From Palsa-504 sp963744575 (GTDB lineage Bacteria > Actinomycetota > Actinomycetes > Streptosporangiales > Streptosporangiaceae): DNA of 64,000 nucleotides. The DNA is taken from NCBI GenBank assembly GCA_963744575.1, contig CAVUUF010000016.1, positions 310,001-374,000 on the forward strand. Direction: 5' to 3'. Shown in pieces: positions 50,549 through 58,682 of this stretch; position 1 is the stretch's first letter, and each line of letters starts with the position of its first letter. The translations under genes were made by a program, and so were the position numbers. The notes under the pieces are model-generated. The model searched no databases, was not told where the DNA came from, and worked only from the letters and a program-made list of their open reading frames with translations.

Positions 50549-50779
50549 CTAGTGATTCATCAGCCAGCCGAGGGCGATAATGCACACGAACCACAGGATC
50601 CCGAAGAAAATCGTAATCCGGTCCAGGTTCCGCTCGACGACGGAGGAGGAGCCGAGGGTGGAAGTCACCCCGCCGCCGAACAGGTCAGACAGGCCGCCGC
50701 CCTTACCCTTGTGCAGCAAGACGAGCAGGATCATCACGAGACTGGTGATGATCAGGATAACGGAGAGCCCGACGATCAT
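50549..50779 (-). CDS. secG: Preprotein translocase subunit SecG
   Basis: 76 residues with two hydrophobic helices: IVGLSVILIITSLVMILLVL and ITIFFGILWFVCIIALGWLM, separated by KGKGGGLSDLFGGGVTSTLG, the conserved SecG loop. It is part of the SecYEG channel. It follows tpiA by 45 bases in the glycolytic operon, the standard actinobacterial order. Confidence 0.95.
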   Translation of the reverse strand: MIVGLSVILIITSLVMILLVLLHKGKGGGLSDLFGGGVTSTLGSSSVVERNLDRITIFFGILWFVCIIALGWLMNH

Positions 50780-50823
50780 AGGTGTTATCCATCTCCTGCG
50801 GTGACAAGGGAGCTACGGTAAGC

Positions 50824-51636
50824 CTACGCTGCCAGCTCACGATACCGGCAGATCTGAGCGAACTGTCCGGCGTCGAGACTGGCTCCGCCGACCAGGGCGC
50901 CGTCGACGTCCGGCTGCGCCATGATGGGCGCTACGTTGCCGGGCTTGACGGACCCGCCATACAGGATACGCACGCTGCTGGCGGTTTCGGCGTCGTGAGA
51001 CTCCGAAATCCGCGACCTGATCGCCGCGGCGGCCTCCTGCGCGTCCCCGGGGGTGGCCACCTCGCCGGTGCCGATGGCCCAGACCGGCTCGTAGGCGATC
51101 ACCATCGCGGCCACCGCGGCGGCCGGGACGCCCTTCAGCCCTCCGTCGACCTGCCCCAGGATGAAGCTCACGTGATCCCCGGACCGGCGGCACTCGAGCG
51201 ACTCCCCCACGCACATGATGGGCGTCAGCTCCGACCGCAGCGCGGCCTGCACCTTGGCGTTGACCAGCTCGTCGGTCTCCGCGTGGTACTGCCGCCGCTC
51301 CGAATGCCCGGCCAGCACGTAGTCACAGCCCAGCTTGGCCAGCATCGGCCCGGACACCTCGCCGGTGTAGGCGCCCGAGTCGTACTGGGAGATGTCCTGC
51401 GCACCGTAGGTGATCCGCAGCTTGTCGCCCTCGATCAGGGTCTGCACGCTGCGCAGCGCGGTGAACGGCGGCAGCACGGCCACCTCGACCGCATCGAAGT
51501 CCTTCGCGGTCAGGGTGAAGGCGAGCTTCTGCACCAGCGCGATCGCCTCGAGGTGGTTACAGTGCATCTTCCAGTTGCCCGCCATCAGCGGCAGCCGGGC
51601 CCCGGAGCCTCCGGAACCCCGGGCGCGGGATCTCAC
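50824..51636 (-). CDS. tpiA: Triosephosphate isomerase
   Basis: 270 residues. AGNWKMHCNH opens the barrel, the catalytic base is in VIAYEPVWAIGTG, and YVLAGHSERRQYHAETDELV contains the general acid histidine. The GTG 51636 gives an N-terminal extension of ~17 residues (RSRARGSGGSGARLPLM); the pgk stop (51633-51635) lies inside it. An alternative start near MAGNWKM would be ATG 51585. Confidence 0.95.
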   Translation of the reverse strand: MRSRARGSGGSGARLPLMAGNWKMHCNHLEAIALVQKLAFTLTAKDFDAVEVAVLPPFTALRSVQTLIEGDKLRITYGAQDISQYDSGAYTGEVSGPMLAKLGCDYVLAGHSERRQYHAETDELVNAKVQAALRSELTPIMCVGESLECRRSGDHVSFILGQVDGGLKGVPAAAVAAMVIAYEPVWAIGTGEVATPGDAQEAAAAIRSRISESHDAETASSVRILYGGSVKPGNVAPIMAQPDVDGALVGGASLDAGQFAQICRYRELAA

Positions 51637-52928
51637 GAGTCCGCCTCGATGCCCTCGCGGGGGGGTCTGCCAGGGGGGTCCGGGGGGGTGGAGCCCCCCC
51701 GGGAGAGAGCGTCGTCCCCCTCGGCCAGCACCGTCAGCCCGGGCAGCGTCTTGCCCTCGAGGTACTCCAGGCTCGCGCCGCCGCCGGTGGAGATGTGCCC
51801 GTAGGACTTCTCCGGGATGCCCAGCGCGCGGACCGCCGCGGCGGAGTCACCGCCGCCCACCACGGTCAGCCCGTCCACCGCGGCCACCGCCTCGGCCACC
51901 GCGCGGGTGCCGGCCGCGAACGCGGGGAACTCGAACACCCCGACCGGGCCGTTCCAGAACACCGTCTTGGCGTCGGCCAGCTTCTCCGCGAACAGCGCCC
52001 GGGTCCGCGGGCCCGCGTCCACGCCTTCCCGGTCGGCCGGGAAGTCAGTCACCGGTACCACGGAGTGCTCCGCGTCGGGGGCGAAGCGCGTCGCCGCGAC
52101 CAGGTCGACCGGCAGGACAAGTTCAACGCCGCGCCGTTCGGCCTCTTCCATCACCGCCTTGACGGCGGGGATCTGCTCGGCCTCGAGCACCGAGTTACCG
52201 ACCTCGTAGCCGCGGGCGGCGAGGAACGTGTACCCCATGCCGCCCCCGATGAGGATGCGGTCCGCCAGGTTCAGCAGGTTGCCGATCACCGCGAGCTTGT
52301 CCGACGGCTTCTTGCCGCCGAGGACCACCACAAACGGGCGCGCCGGGCCGGTGGTCAGCTTGCGCAGCACGGCCACCTCTTCGAGGATCAGGTCACCCGC
52401 GGCGTGCGGGAGCAGCCCCGGCAGGTCGTAGACCGAAGCGTGCTTGCGGTGCACGGCGCCGAACGCGTCGTCCACGTACAGCTCGCCGAAGCGGGCCAGC
52501 CGCTCGGCGAAGGCACCGCGGTCGGCGTCATCCTTGCTGGTCTCCGCGGGTTCGAAGCGCACGTTCTCCAGCACCGCGACGTCCTCGTCGCCGAGGCTGA
52601 ACGCGGCCTGTTCGGCCGAGGGACCGGCCACCTCGGTGGCGAATGAGACGGGACGGCCGAGCAGTTCGCCCAGCCGGGCCGCCACCGGCCGCAGCGACGG
52701 GCCGCCCGCGGCCCGCTCCTCGAAGGTGGCGCCCTTGGGCCGGCCGAGGTGCGCGAGGATGATCACCCGCGCGCCCCGGTCCGACAGCTTGCTGATCACC
52801 GGCAGGCTGGCCCGGATCCGGCCGTCGTCGGTGATCTCCCCGGTGCCGGTCAGGTCGAGCGGCACGTTGAGGTCCGACCGCAGCAGCACGCGGCGGCCGA
52901 GGACCTCCAGGTCGTCGATCGAGCGCAT
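51633..52928 (-). CDS. pgk: Phosphoglycerate kinase with an atypical C-terminal tail
   Basis: 431 residues. SDLNVPLDLTGTGEITDDGR, ILAHLGRPKG, LENVRFEPAETSKDDADRG and GGGDSAAAVRALGI are the standard motifs. Catalysis: 1,3-bisphosphoglycerate to 3-phosphoglycerate plus ATP. The start ATG 52928 overlaps the gap stop (TAATG). The last ~25 residues (LSRGGSTPPDPPGRPPREGI and EADS) are Pro-rich, unlike family ends, and coincide with a G7/C7 repeat; the conserved domain ends near GLTVLAEGDDA. Confidence 0.94.
   Translation of the reverse strand: MRSIDDLEVLGRRVLLRSDLNVPLDLTGTGEITDDGRIRASLPVISKLSDRGARVIILAHLGRPKGATFEERAAGGPSLRPVAARLGELLGRPVSFATEVAGPSAEQAAFSLGDEDVAVLENVRFEPAETSKDDADRGAFAERLARFGELYVDDAFGAVHRKHASVYDLPGLLPHAAGDLILEEVAVLRKLTTGPARPFVVVLGGKKPSDKLAVIGNLLNLADRILIGGGMGYTFLAARGYEVGNSVLEAEQIPAVKAVMEEAERRGVELVLPVDLVAATRFAPDAEHSVVPVTDFPADREGVDAGPRTRALFAEKLADAKTVFWNGPVGVFEFPAFAAGTRAVAEAVAAVDGLTVVGGGDSAAAVRALGIPEKSYGHISTGGGASLEYLEGKTLPGLTVLAEGDDALSRGGSTPPDPPGRPPREGIEADS
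51680..51702. repeat. G7/C7 hairpin inside the pgk 3' end
   Basis: CCGGGGGGG (51680-51688), loop TGGAG, CCCCCCCGG (51694-51702). Two more G runs precede it (51659-51665 and 51673-51678), so the region could also form a G-quadruplex. The complement GGGGGACGACG follows at 51709-51719. It encodes the unusual C-terminal tail of Pgk. Confidence 0.6.
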
Positions 52929-53941
52929 TACCGCAGCCGGGCGGCGACGAGCGCGGCCAGGTCGACGAGCCGGCTGGAGTAGCCCCACTCGTTGTCATAC
53001 CAGCCGATGACCTTGACCTGGTTGCGATGAGTCATCGTGAGCGAGGCGTCGAAGGTGCACGACGCGGGCGAGCCCACGATGTCGGAGGACACGATGGCGT
53101 CCTCGGTGTAGTACAGGTAGCCCTTGAGCGGCCCCTCGGCGGCGGCCCGGTACGCGGCGTTCACCTCGTCCTTGGTCGCCTCGCGGGTCAGCTCGACCAC
53201 CAGGTCGGTCACCGAGCCGTCCGGCACCGGCACCCGCATGGCCAGCCCGTCCAGCTTGCCCTTGAGCTCGGGCAGCACCAGCGCGGTCGCCTTGGCCGCC
53301 CCGGTCGTGGTCGGGATGATGTTCTGCGCGGCGGCCCGGGCCCGGCGCAGGTCCTTGTGCGGGAAGTCCAGGATGACCTGGTCGTTGGTGTAGGCGTGGA
53401 TCGTGGTCATCAGGCCCTTGACGATCCCGAAGTTGTCCAGCAGCACCTTGGCCATGGGCGCGACGCAGTTCGTGGTGCAGGAGGCGTTGGACACGATGTG
53501 GTGCGCGGCGGGGTCGTACGCGTCGTCATTGACCCCCATCACGATCGTGATGTCCTCTTCCTTGGCCGGCGCGGAGATGATGACCTTCTTCGCGCCCGCC
53601 TCGAGGTGCGCCCGCGCGGCCGGCCCGGTGGTGAACCGGCCGGTCGACTCGAGCACGACGTCGACGCCCAGGTCCCGCCAGGGCAGTTTGGCCGGCGCGC
53701 GCTCGGCCAGGATCTTGATCGACTTGTCGCCGACCCGGATGGTGTCGCCGGATACCGACACGTCGGCCGCCAGGGTGCCGAGCACGGTGTCGTACTTGAG
53801 CAGGTGCGCCATCGTGGCGATGTCACCGAGGTCATTCGCCGCCACGATCTCGATGCCACGGTCGCCGTCCGCGGCGTTGGCTGCCCGCCAGAAGTTACGG
53901 CCGATACGGCCGAAACCATTGATTCCAACTCGAATTGTCAC
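52928..53941 (-). CDS. gap: Glyceraldehyde-3-phosphate dehydrogenase
   Basis: 337 residues, NAD-dependent. GINGFGRIGRNFWRA (nucleotide-binding), SNASCTTNCVAPMAKVL with the catalytic cysteine, and WYDNEWGYSSRLVDL. First gene of the gap-pgk-tpiA-secG operon. GTG 53941 is the start. A candidate DasR-type palindrome lies about 150 bases upstream. Confidence 0.97.
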   Translation of the reverse strand: MTIRVGINGFGRIGRNFWRAANAADGDRGIEIVAANDLGDIATMAHLLKYDTVLGTLAADVSVSGDTIRVGDKSIKILAERAPAKLPWRDLGVDVVLESTGRFTTGPAARAHLEAGAKKVIISAPAKEEDITIVMGVNDDAYDPAAHHIVSNASCTTNCVAPMAKVLLDNFGIVKGLMTTIHAYTNDQVILDFPHKDLRRARAAAQNIIPTTTGAAKATALVLPELKGKLDGLAMRVPVPDGSVTDLVVELTREATKDEVNAAYRAAAEGPLKGYLYYTEDAIVSSDIVGSPASCTFDASLTMTHRNQVKVIGWYDNEWGYSSRLVDLAALVAARLR

Positions 53942-54083
53942 GGTCCTGAATCTCCTCGTCGATCCCCTGATCGCCAGCCGCTCCGAGACTATCGGACGCC
54001 GTCACCGAGGATGACCCGGAGGCGGCGCCAGGCCCCCGCGTCCGGAGCCGGTCCGGTGCGGGCGGTTCTGCGCCCGACCTTTA

Positions 54084-54095
54084 TGGTCTAGACCT
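54084..54095. promoter_or_regulatory. Candidate dre-like operator (DasR/GntR type)
   Basis: TGGTCTAGACCT with the perfect 10-bp palindrome GGTCTAGACC (54085-54094). The known dre consensus for DasR, the N-acetylglucosamine regulator, is close to TGGTCTAGACCA (recall), so 11 of 12 bases match. It lies 142 bases upstream of gap and could control gap-pgk-tpiA. Related GntR-family regulators use similar sites. Confidence 0.6.
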
Positions 54096-54124
54096 TATCA
54101 AAGGAGAAATCCGCGGCCCGGGCG

Positions 54125-54150
54125 TGTCGATCTGGGCCAGGCAGCTTCGT
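54125..54150 (+). promoter_or_regulatory. Candidate ECF42-type promoter of the DGPF gene
   Basis: TGTCGA (54125-54130) equals the -35 element reported for ECF42 sigma factors as I recall it. CGT, resembling the reported CGA/TC -10 box, lies 17 bases later (54148-54150). It would place transcription ~50 bases before ATG 54207 and make the pair autoregulated. Confidence 0.4.
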
Positions 54151-54206
54151 GTAAGAGATGAGGTCGCCGACCGTCGGGTCGGCGTAGCGTCAGGAAGGTG
54201 ACCGAG

Positions 54207-54560
54207 ATGAAGCAGTACCTGCTCAGCATCTACCAGCCGGACGGGGACCCGCCTCCGCCCGAGGTGCTCGAGCCGATCATGCGGGACGTCGACGCGGTGG
54301 ACGCCGAGTTGCGGGCAGCGGGCGCATGGGTGTTCACCGGGGGGCTGCACCCGCCGGATACGGCCACGGTGCTGCGGGCGGACGGCAGCGACGTACTCGT
54401 CACCGACGGGCCGTTCGCCGAGGGCAAGGAGCACATCGGCGGGTTCTGGATCATCAGGGCGCCGGATCTGGACGCTGCGCTCGGCTGGGCCCGCAAGGCC
54501 ACGGCGGCGTGCCGGCTGCCGGTCGAGGTCCGCCCGATGGTGGACATGGCACCGGGCTGA
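54207..54560 (+). CDS. YCII-related DGPF-domain protein
   Basis: 117 residues. KQYLLSIYQPDGDPPPPEVL and VTDGPFAEGKEHIGGFWII contain the DGPF motif of the YCII superfamily. Proteins of this kind are genomically tied to ECF42 sigma factors and are their target genes. ATG 54207 is chosen: AGGAAGG lies eight bases upstream, while GTG 54198 overlaps that site. Biochemical activity is unknown. Confidence 0.85.
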   Translation: MKQYLLSIYQPDGDPPPPEVLEPIMRDVDAVDAELRAAGAWVFTGGLHPPDTATVLRADGSDVLVTDGPFAEGKEHIGGFWIIRAPDLDAALGWARKATAACRLPVEVRPMVDMAPG

Positions 54561-54562
54561 CC

Positions 54563-55792
54563 TTGCCCGCGCCCGCGCCCGGCGACGTTGAGCGCGTCTT
54601 CCGCGACGAGTTCGGCCGCGCGGTGGCCGTCCTGACCGGCGTCTTCGGCGACATCGACACCGCCGAGGACGCGGTCCAGGACGCCTTCGCCGAGGCGGCC
54701 AGGCGGTGGCCGTCGGCGGGGCTGCCACCGAGCCCGGCCGGCTGGATCATCACCACCGCGCGCAACCGGGCCATCGACCGGCTGCGCCGCGAGGCGGCCC
54801 GCGACAGCAAGCACGCCCAGGCCGCGCTGCTGCATGCCCGCGAGGAGCACTTCGAGGAGGAGGGCCCGGTGCGCGATGACCGGCTGCGGCTCATATTCAC
54901 CTGCTGCCACCCTGCCCTGGGCACCGCGGCCCGGGTCGCGCTCACGCTCCGGCTGCTCGGCGGGCTCAGCACGGCCGAGATCGCGCACGCGTTCCTGGTG
55001 CCCGAGCCGACCATGGCCCAGCGGCTGGTCCGGGCCAAGGCGAAGATCAGGGACGCGGGCATCCCGTACCGCATCCCGGCGGAGGCCGACCTGCCCGGCC
55101 GGCTGGCGGCGGTGCTCGCCGTCGTCTACCTCATCTTCAACGAGGGTTACACGGCGAGTTCGGGCCAGACGCTGGCGCGGGCCGACCTGTGCGCCGAGGC
55201 GATCCGGCTCGGGCGGCTGCTGGCCCAGCTCATGCCGGACGAGCCGGAGGTGCTCGGCCTGCTGGCGCTGATGCTGCTCACCGAGTCCCGGCGGGCCGCG
55301 CGCACGTCGGCGGACGGGACGCTCGTCCTGCTCGCCGATCAGGACCGCACCCGCTGGACCCCCGCGATGATCGCCGAGGGCCAGGCCATCGTGCGGCAGT
55401 GCCTGCGCCGCGGCCAGCCGGGCCCGTACCAGATCCAGGCCGCCATCAACGCCGTGCACAGCGACGCGCCGACTGCGGCCGCCACCGACTGGCAGCAGAT
55501 CCTGCGCCTGTACGACCAGTTGCTTGCCGTCGCGCCGAGCCCGGTGGTGGCGCTCAACCGGGCGGTCGCGGTGGCCGAGGTCGACGGCCCGGCTCCGGCC
55601 CTCGCCCTCGTCGACGGCCTTGACCTGGGCGGGTATTACATGTTCCACGCGATCCGCGCCGACCTGCTCCGGCGGCTGGGGCGGCCGGCCGAGGCGGACG
55701 CCGCCTACGAGGCCGCGATCGCGCGGACCGGCAACACGGTCGAGCGCGCGTACCTAACGCAGGCGAGGCAGCGGCTCGCCGGTCCGGGTTAG
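54563..55792 (+). CDS. ECF sigma factor of the ECF42 type with C-terminal TPR-like domain
   Basis: 409 residues. Region 2 is at VLTGVFGDIDTAEDAVQDAF and region 4 at LTLRLLGGLSTAEIAHAFLV; the C-terminal ~220 residues (LDLGGYYMFHAIRADLLRRL and AYEAAIARTGNTVERAYLTQ) form the DUF6596/TPR-like extension specific to ECF42, which is needed for function. No anti-sigma factor is adjacent, as expected. TTG 54563 is the preferred start, two bases after the DGPF stop. It converges on whiA with a 4-base overlap. Confidence 0.88.
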   Translation: MPAPAPGDVERVFRDEFGRAVAVLTGVFGDIDTAEDAVQDAFAEAARRWPSAGLPPSPAGWIITTARNRAIDRLRREAARDSKHAQAALLHAREEHFEEEGPVRDDRLRLIFTCCHPALGTAARVALTLRLLGGLSTAEIAHAFLVPEPTMAQRLVRAKAKIRDAGIPYRIPAEADLPGRLAAVLAVVYLIFNEGYTASSGQTLARADLCAEAIRLGRLLAQLMPDEPEVLGLLALMLLTESRRAARTSADGTLVLLADQDRTRWTPAMIAEGQAIVRQCLRRGQPGPYQIQAAINAVHSDAPTAAATDWQQILRLYDQLLAVAPSPVVALNRAVAVAEVDGPAPALALVDGLDLGGYYMFHAIRADLLRRLGRPAEADAAYEAAIARTGNTVERAYLTQARQRLAGPG

Positions 55793-56772
55793 GGGAGCAT
55801 GTCGACGGTGAGGCAGGCTTCGGTGTTCGCGATGCCTTGCTCGCTGGCGCGGCGGTCGGCCATGGCCAGCAGGCGGCGGATCCGGCCGGCGATGGCGTCC
55901 TTGGTCAGCGGCGGATCGGCCAGCTGGCCGAGTTCCTCCAGGCTGGCCTGCCGGTGCGCCATCCGCAGATGGCCCGCCATGGTCAGGTGCTCCGGCACGT
56001 CCGGGCCGAGTATCTCCAGGGCGCGCTCCACCCGCGCGCCCGCGGCCACCGCGGCCCGGGCGCTGCGGCGCAGGTTGGCGTCGTCGAAGTTGGCCAGCCG
56101 GTTGGCCGTGGCCCGGACCTCGCGGCGCATCCGGCGCTCCTCCCAGGCCAGCACGGCCTGGTGCGCGCCGAGCCTGGTCAGCATGGCGGCGATCGCCTCG
56201 CCGTCCCTGATCACCACCCGGTCCACGCCCCGGACATCACGCCCCTTGGCGTGCACCTTCAGCCGCCGCGCCGCGCCGACCAGGGCGAGCGCCGCCTCCG
56301 AGCCCGGGCAGGTGATCTCCAGCGCCATTGAGCGGCCCGGTTCGGTCAGCGAGCCGTGAGCCAGGAACGCACCGCGCCAGGCGGCCTCGCAGTCGCACGC
56401 CGTGCCGGCCACCACCTGCCGGGGCAGGCCGCGTACCGGGCGGCCGTGGCTGTCGATGAGGCCGGCCTGGCGGGCCAGGCTCTCGCCGGCCTGCCCCTTG
56501 CTCACCCGCACCAGATAGCGGTTGCCCTTGCGCAGGCCGCCCGGTGACAGCACGAGGAACTCGGCCGGGTGCCCGAACACCTCGGAGATGCTCGCGCGCA
56601 GCCGCCGGGCCGCGGCGCCGGTGTCGAGTTCGGCCTCGATCACCACCCGGCCCTCGGACAGGTGCAGGCCGCCGGCGAATCTGAGCAGCGTGGAGACCTC
56701 CGCCTTGCGGCAGCAGGGCTTGATCACCTGGACCCGGCTGAGCTCGTCCTTCACCACGCTGGTCATGGCCAT
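55789..56772 (-). CDS. whiA: WhiA sporulation regulator
   Basis: 327 residues: an N-terminal LAGLIDADG-like homing-endonuclease fold (CCRKAEVSTLLRFAGGLHLS, and the degenerate DCEAAWRGAFLAHGSLTEPG) and a C-terminal helix-turn-helix (LEELGQLADPPLTKDAIAGR IRRLL). Controls sporulation septation genes in filamentous actinobacteria and is conserved more widely. It follows yvcK by 19 bases. The stop overlaps that of the sigma factor gene. Confidence 0.95.
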   Translation of the reverse strand: MAMTSVVKDELSRVQVIKPCCRKAEVSTLLRFAGGLHLSEGRVVIEAELDTGAAARRLRASISEVFGHPAEFLVLSPGGLRKGNRYLVRVSKGQAGESLARQAGLIDSHGRPVRGLPRQVVAGTACDCEAAWRGAFLAHGSLTEPGRSMALEITCPGSEAALALVGAARRLKVHAKGRDVRGVDRVVIRDGEAIAAMLTRLGAHQAVLAWEERRMRREVRATANRLANFDDANLRRSARAAVAAGARVERALEILGPDVPEHLTMAGHLRMAHRQASLEELGQLADPPLTKDAIAGRIRRLLAMADRRASEQGIANTEACLTVDMLP

Positions 56773-56791
56773 GCGGCCTCACTCCCCCAAA

Positions 56792-57790
56792 CTAGATCCC
56801 GCTCCGGGCGGTCCCGGGGCCGCGCGGTCGATCACCGAAAATATGCGCGTACATTCCAGCCAGCAGCGCCGGGTCATGGCGGGGCGTGCCGTCGGCCGCG
56901 GCCACGTCCGCCATCACCAGCCGGGCGCCGAGCACCGCGGCTGCCTTCTCCAGGTCGGCCAGGTTACCGGTGCCCGCGGCCCTGCTGTCGGCAAGCACTA
57001 CATCCACAGTAAGCGCAGGAGCGTGGCCGGCGAGAACCTCGAGGTGCTTGTGCGGCGAGAATCCTTCCGTCTCCCCCCGCTGCGGCGCCAGGTTGAGGAC
57101 GAGCAGCCGCCGGGCCGTGGTCTCGTGCAGCGCCGAGGAGAGCTCGGGGACCAGCAGGTGCGGCAGCACGCTGGTGAACCACGAGCCGGGGCCGAACACC
57201 ACCCAGTCCGCGTCGAGCACCGCGCGCACCGCCTCGGGCACCGCCGGCGGGTCGGGCGGCAGCAGCGTGATCGACCGCACCTGGCCCGGCGTGCTGGCGC
57301 ACTCCGCCTGCCCCCGGACGGTGCTGACCTCCTCCGGCCTGGCCGGATCGGCGCCGACCACCTCGGCCACGATGTCCAGCGGCACCGCGGCCATCGGCAG
57401 TACCCGGCCGCCGGTGCCGAGTAGCCTGCCCACCCAGTCCAGGCCCGCGACCGTGTCGCCGAGCAGGTCCCACAGGGCCACGATGAGGAGGTTGCCGACG
57501 GCGTGGCCGGCCAGCTCGGAGTCTTCCCCGTTGGCGGAGCCGCCGAACCGGTGCTGCACCACGCTGCTCCAGGTGGTGCCCCACTCGTCGTCCCGGCACA
57601 GCGCGGCCAGCGCCATCCGCAGGTCCCCCGGCGGCAGGACGCCGAAGTCGCGGCGCAGCCGGCCGCTCGACCCGCCGTCGTCGGCGACCGTCACGATCGC
57701 GGTGAGCCTGTCCGTCACCCGCCGCAACGCCGACAGCGACACGGCCAGGCCGTGCCCGCCACCGAGCGCGACCGCCCTCGGGCCAGTCAC
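56792..57790 (-). CDS. yvcK: YvcK/GlmR family protein (gluconeogenesis factor)
   Basis: 332 residues. VALGGGHGLAVSLSALRRV and VTVADDGGSSGRLRRDFGV are the family nucleotide-sugar binding motifs (UDP-GlcNAc in characterised members); others are GNLLIVALWD and VFGPGSWFTSVLPHLLVPEL. Required for carbon-source-dependent cell wall synthesis. GTG 57790 starts the gene just after rapZ with GGGAG about ten bases upstream; the open frame beyond runs into rapZ antisense. Confidence 0.93.
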   Translation of the reverse strand: MTGPRAVALGGGHGLAVSLSALRRVTDRLTAIVTVADDGGSSGRLRRDFGVLPPGDLRMALAALCRDDEWGTTWSSVVQHRFGGSANGEDSELAGHAVGNLLIVALWDLLGDTVAGLDWVGRLLGTGGRVLPMAAVPLDIVAEVVGADPARPEEVSTVRGQAECASTPGQVRSITLLPPDPPAVPEAVRAVLDADWVVFGPGSWFTSVLPHLLVPELSSALHETTARRLLVLNLAPQRGETEGFSPHKHLEVLAGHAPALTVDVVLADSRAAGTGNLADLEKAAAVLGARLVMADVAAADGTPRHDPALLAGMYAHIFGDRPRGPGTARSGI

Positions 57791-57797
57791 CAGACGT

Positions 57798-58682
57798 TCA
57801 CTCCCGTCCCAGGTCCCGGTGCACCACCTGCACGTCAGCCCCCGATCCCAGGGCACCGGCGACACGCGCCGCCAGCTCGTCCGCGATCGCCACGCTCCGG
57901 TGCTTGCCGCCCGTGCAGCCCACCGCGAGGGTGACGAAGCGCTTGCCCTCACGTTCGTAGCCGGGCAGCACCACGTGCAGCAACTCCGCGTAGTGACGCA
58001 GGAATTCCCGGGCGCCCGGCTGGGCCAGCACGTACTCGCGGACCGGCTCGTCCTGGCCGGTCATCGGGGCGAGCTCGGGGATCCAGTGCGGGTTGGGCAG
58101 GAACCGGCAGTCGGCCACCAGGTCGGCGTCCACCGGGAGGCCGTATTTGTAACCGAACGAGATGACTGACAGCCTCAGTCCGGCCGCCGTGCCGCCGCCG
58201 AAGGAGTCGCGCATCCTGGCCCGGAGCTGATGCACGTTGAGCCGGGTGGTGTCCAGGACCAGGTCGGCGTCGCCGCGCACCTCGCGCAGCAGTTCGCGCT
58301 CGGCCGCGATGCCGTCGGTGACCCGGCTGGCACCCTGCAGCGGGTGCGGCCGCCGCTCGCTGTCGAACCGCCGCACCAGCGTGTCCTCGGCCGCCTCGAG
58401 GTAGACCACGCGCGCGGTGGCGCCGCGCGCGCCGAGGTCGCTGACGGCCGACTTCAGGTCGGTGCTGAACGCCCGGCTGCGCACGTCGACCACCGCGGCC
58501 ATGCGGCTCACCGCGCCATTGGACCTGGCCGCCAGGTCGACCATGGTCGGCAGCAGCCCAGGAGGCAGGTTGTCGACCACGAACCAGCCCAGGTCCTCCA
58601 GTGACTTGGCCGCCGTGGACCGCCCCGCCCCGGACAGGCCGGTGATGATGACGATGTCCGGCGCGTCGTCAGCCGTTCTCAT
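57798..58682 (-). CDS. rapZ: RNase adapter RapZ/YvcJ
   Basis: 294 residues. Walker A TGLSGAGRSTAAKSL, Walker B VVDNLPPGLLP and the C-terminal VTLAVGCTGGKHRSVAIADE are family signatures. In Enterobacteria RapZ targets GlmZ sRNA; in actinobacteria the role is less clear but it is usually in this cluster. It overlaps the uvrC end by 14 bases. Confidence 0.94.
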   Translation of the reverse strand: MRTADDAPDIVIITGLSGAGRSTAAKSLEDLGWFVVDNLPPGLLPTMVDLAARSNGAVSRMAAVVDVRSRAFSTDLKSAVSDLGARGATARVVYLEAAEDTLVRRFDSERRPHPLQGASRVTDGIAAERELLREVRGDADLVLDTTRLNVHQLRARMRDSFGGGTAAGLRLSVISFGYKYGLPVDADLVADCRFLPNPHWIPELAPMTGQDEPVREYVLAQPGAREFLRHYAELLHVVLPGYEREGKRFVTLAVGCTGGKHRSVAIADELAARVAGALGSGADVQVVHRDLGRE

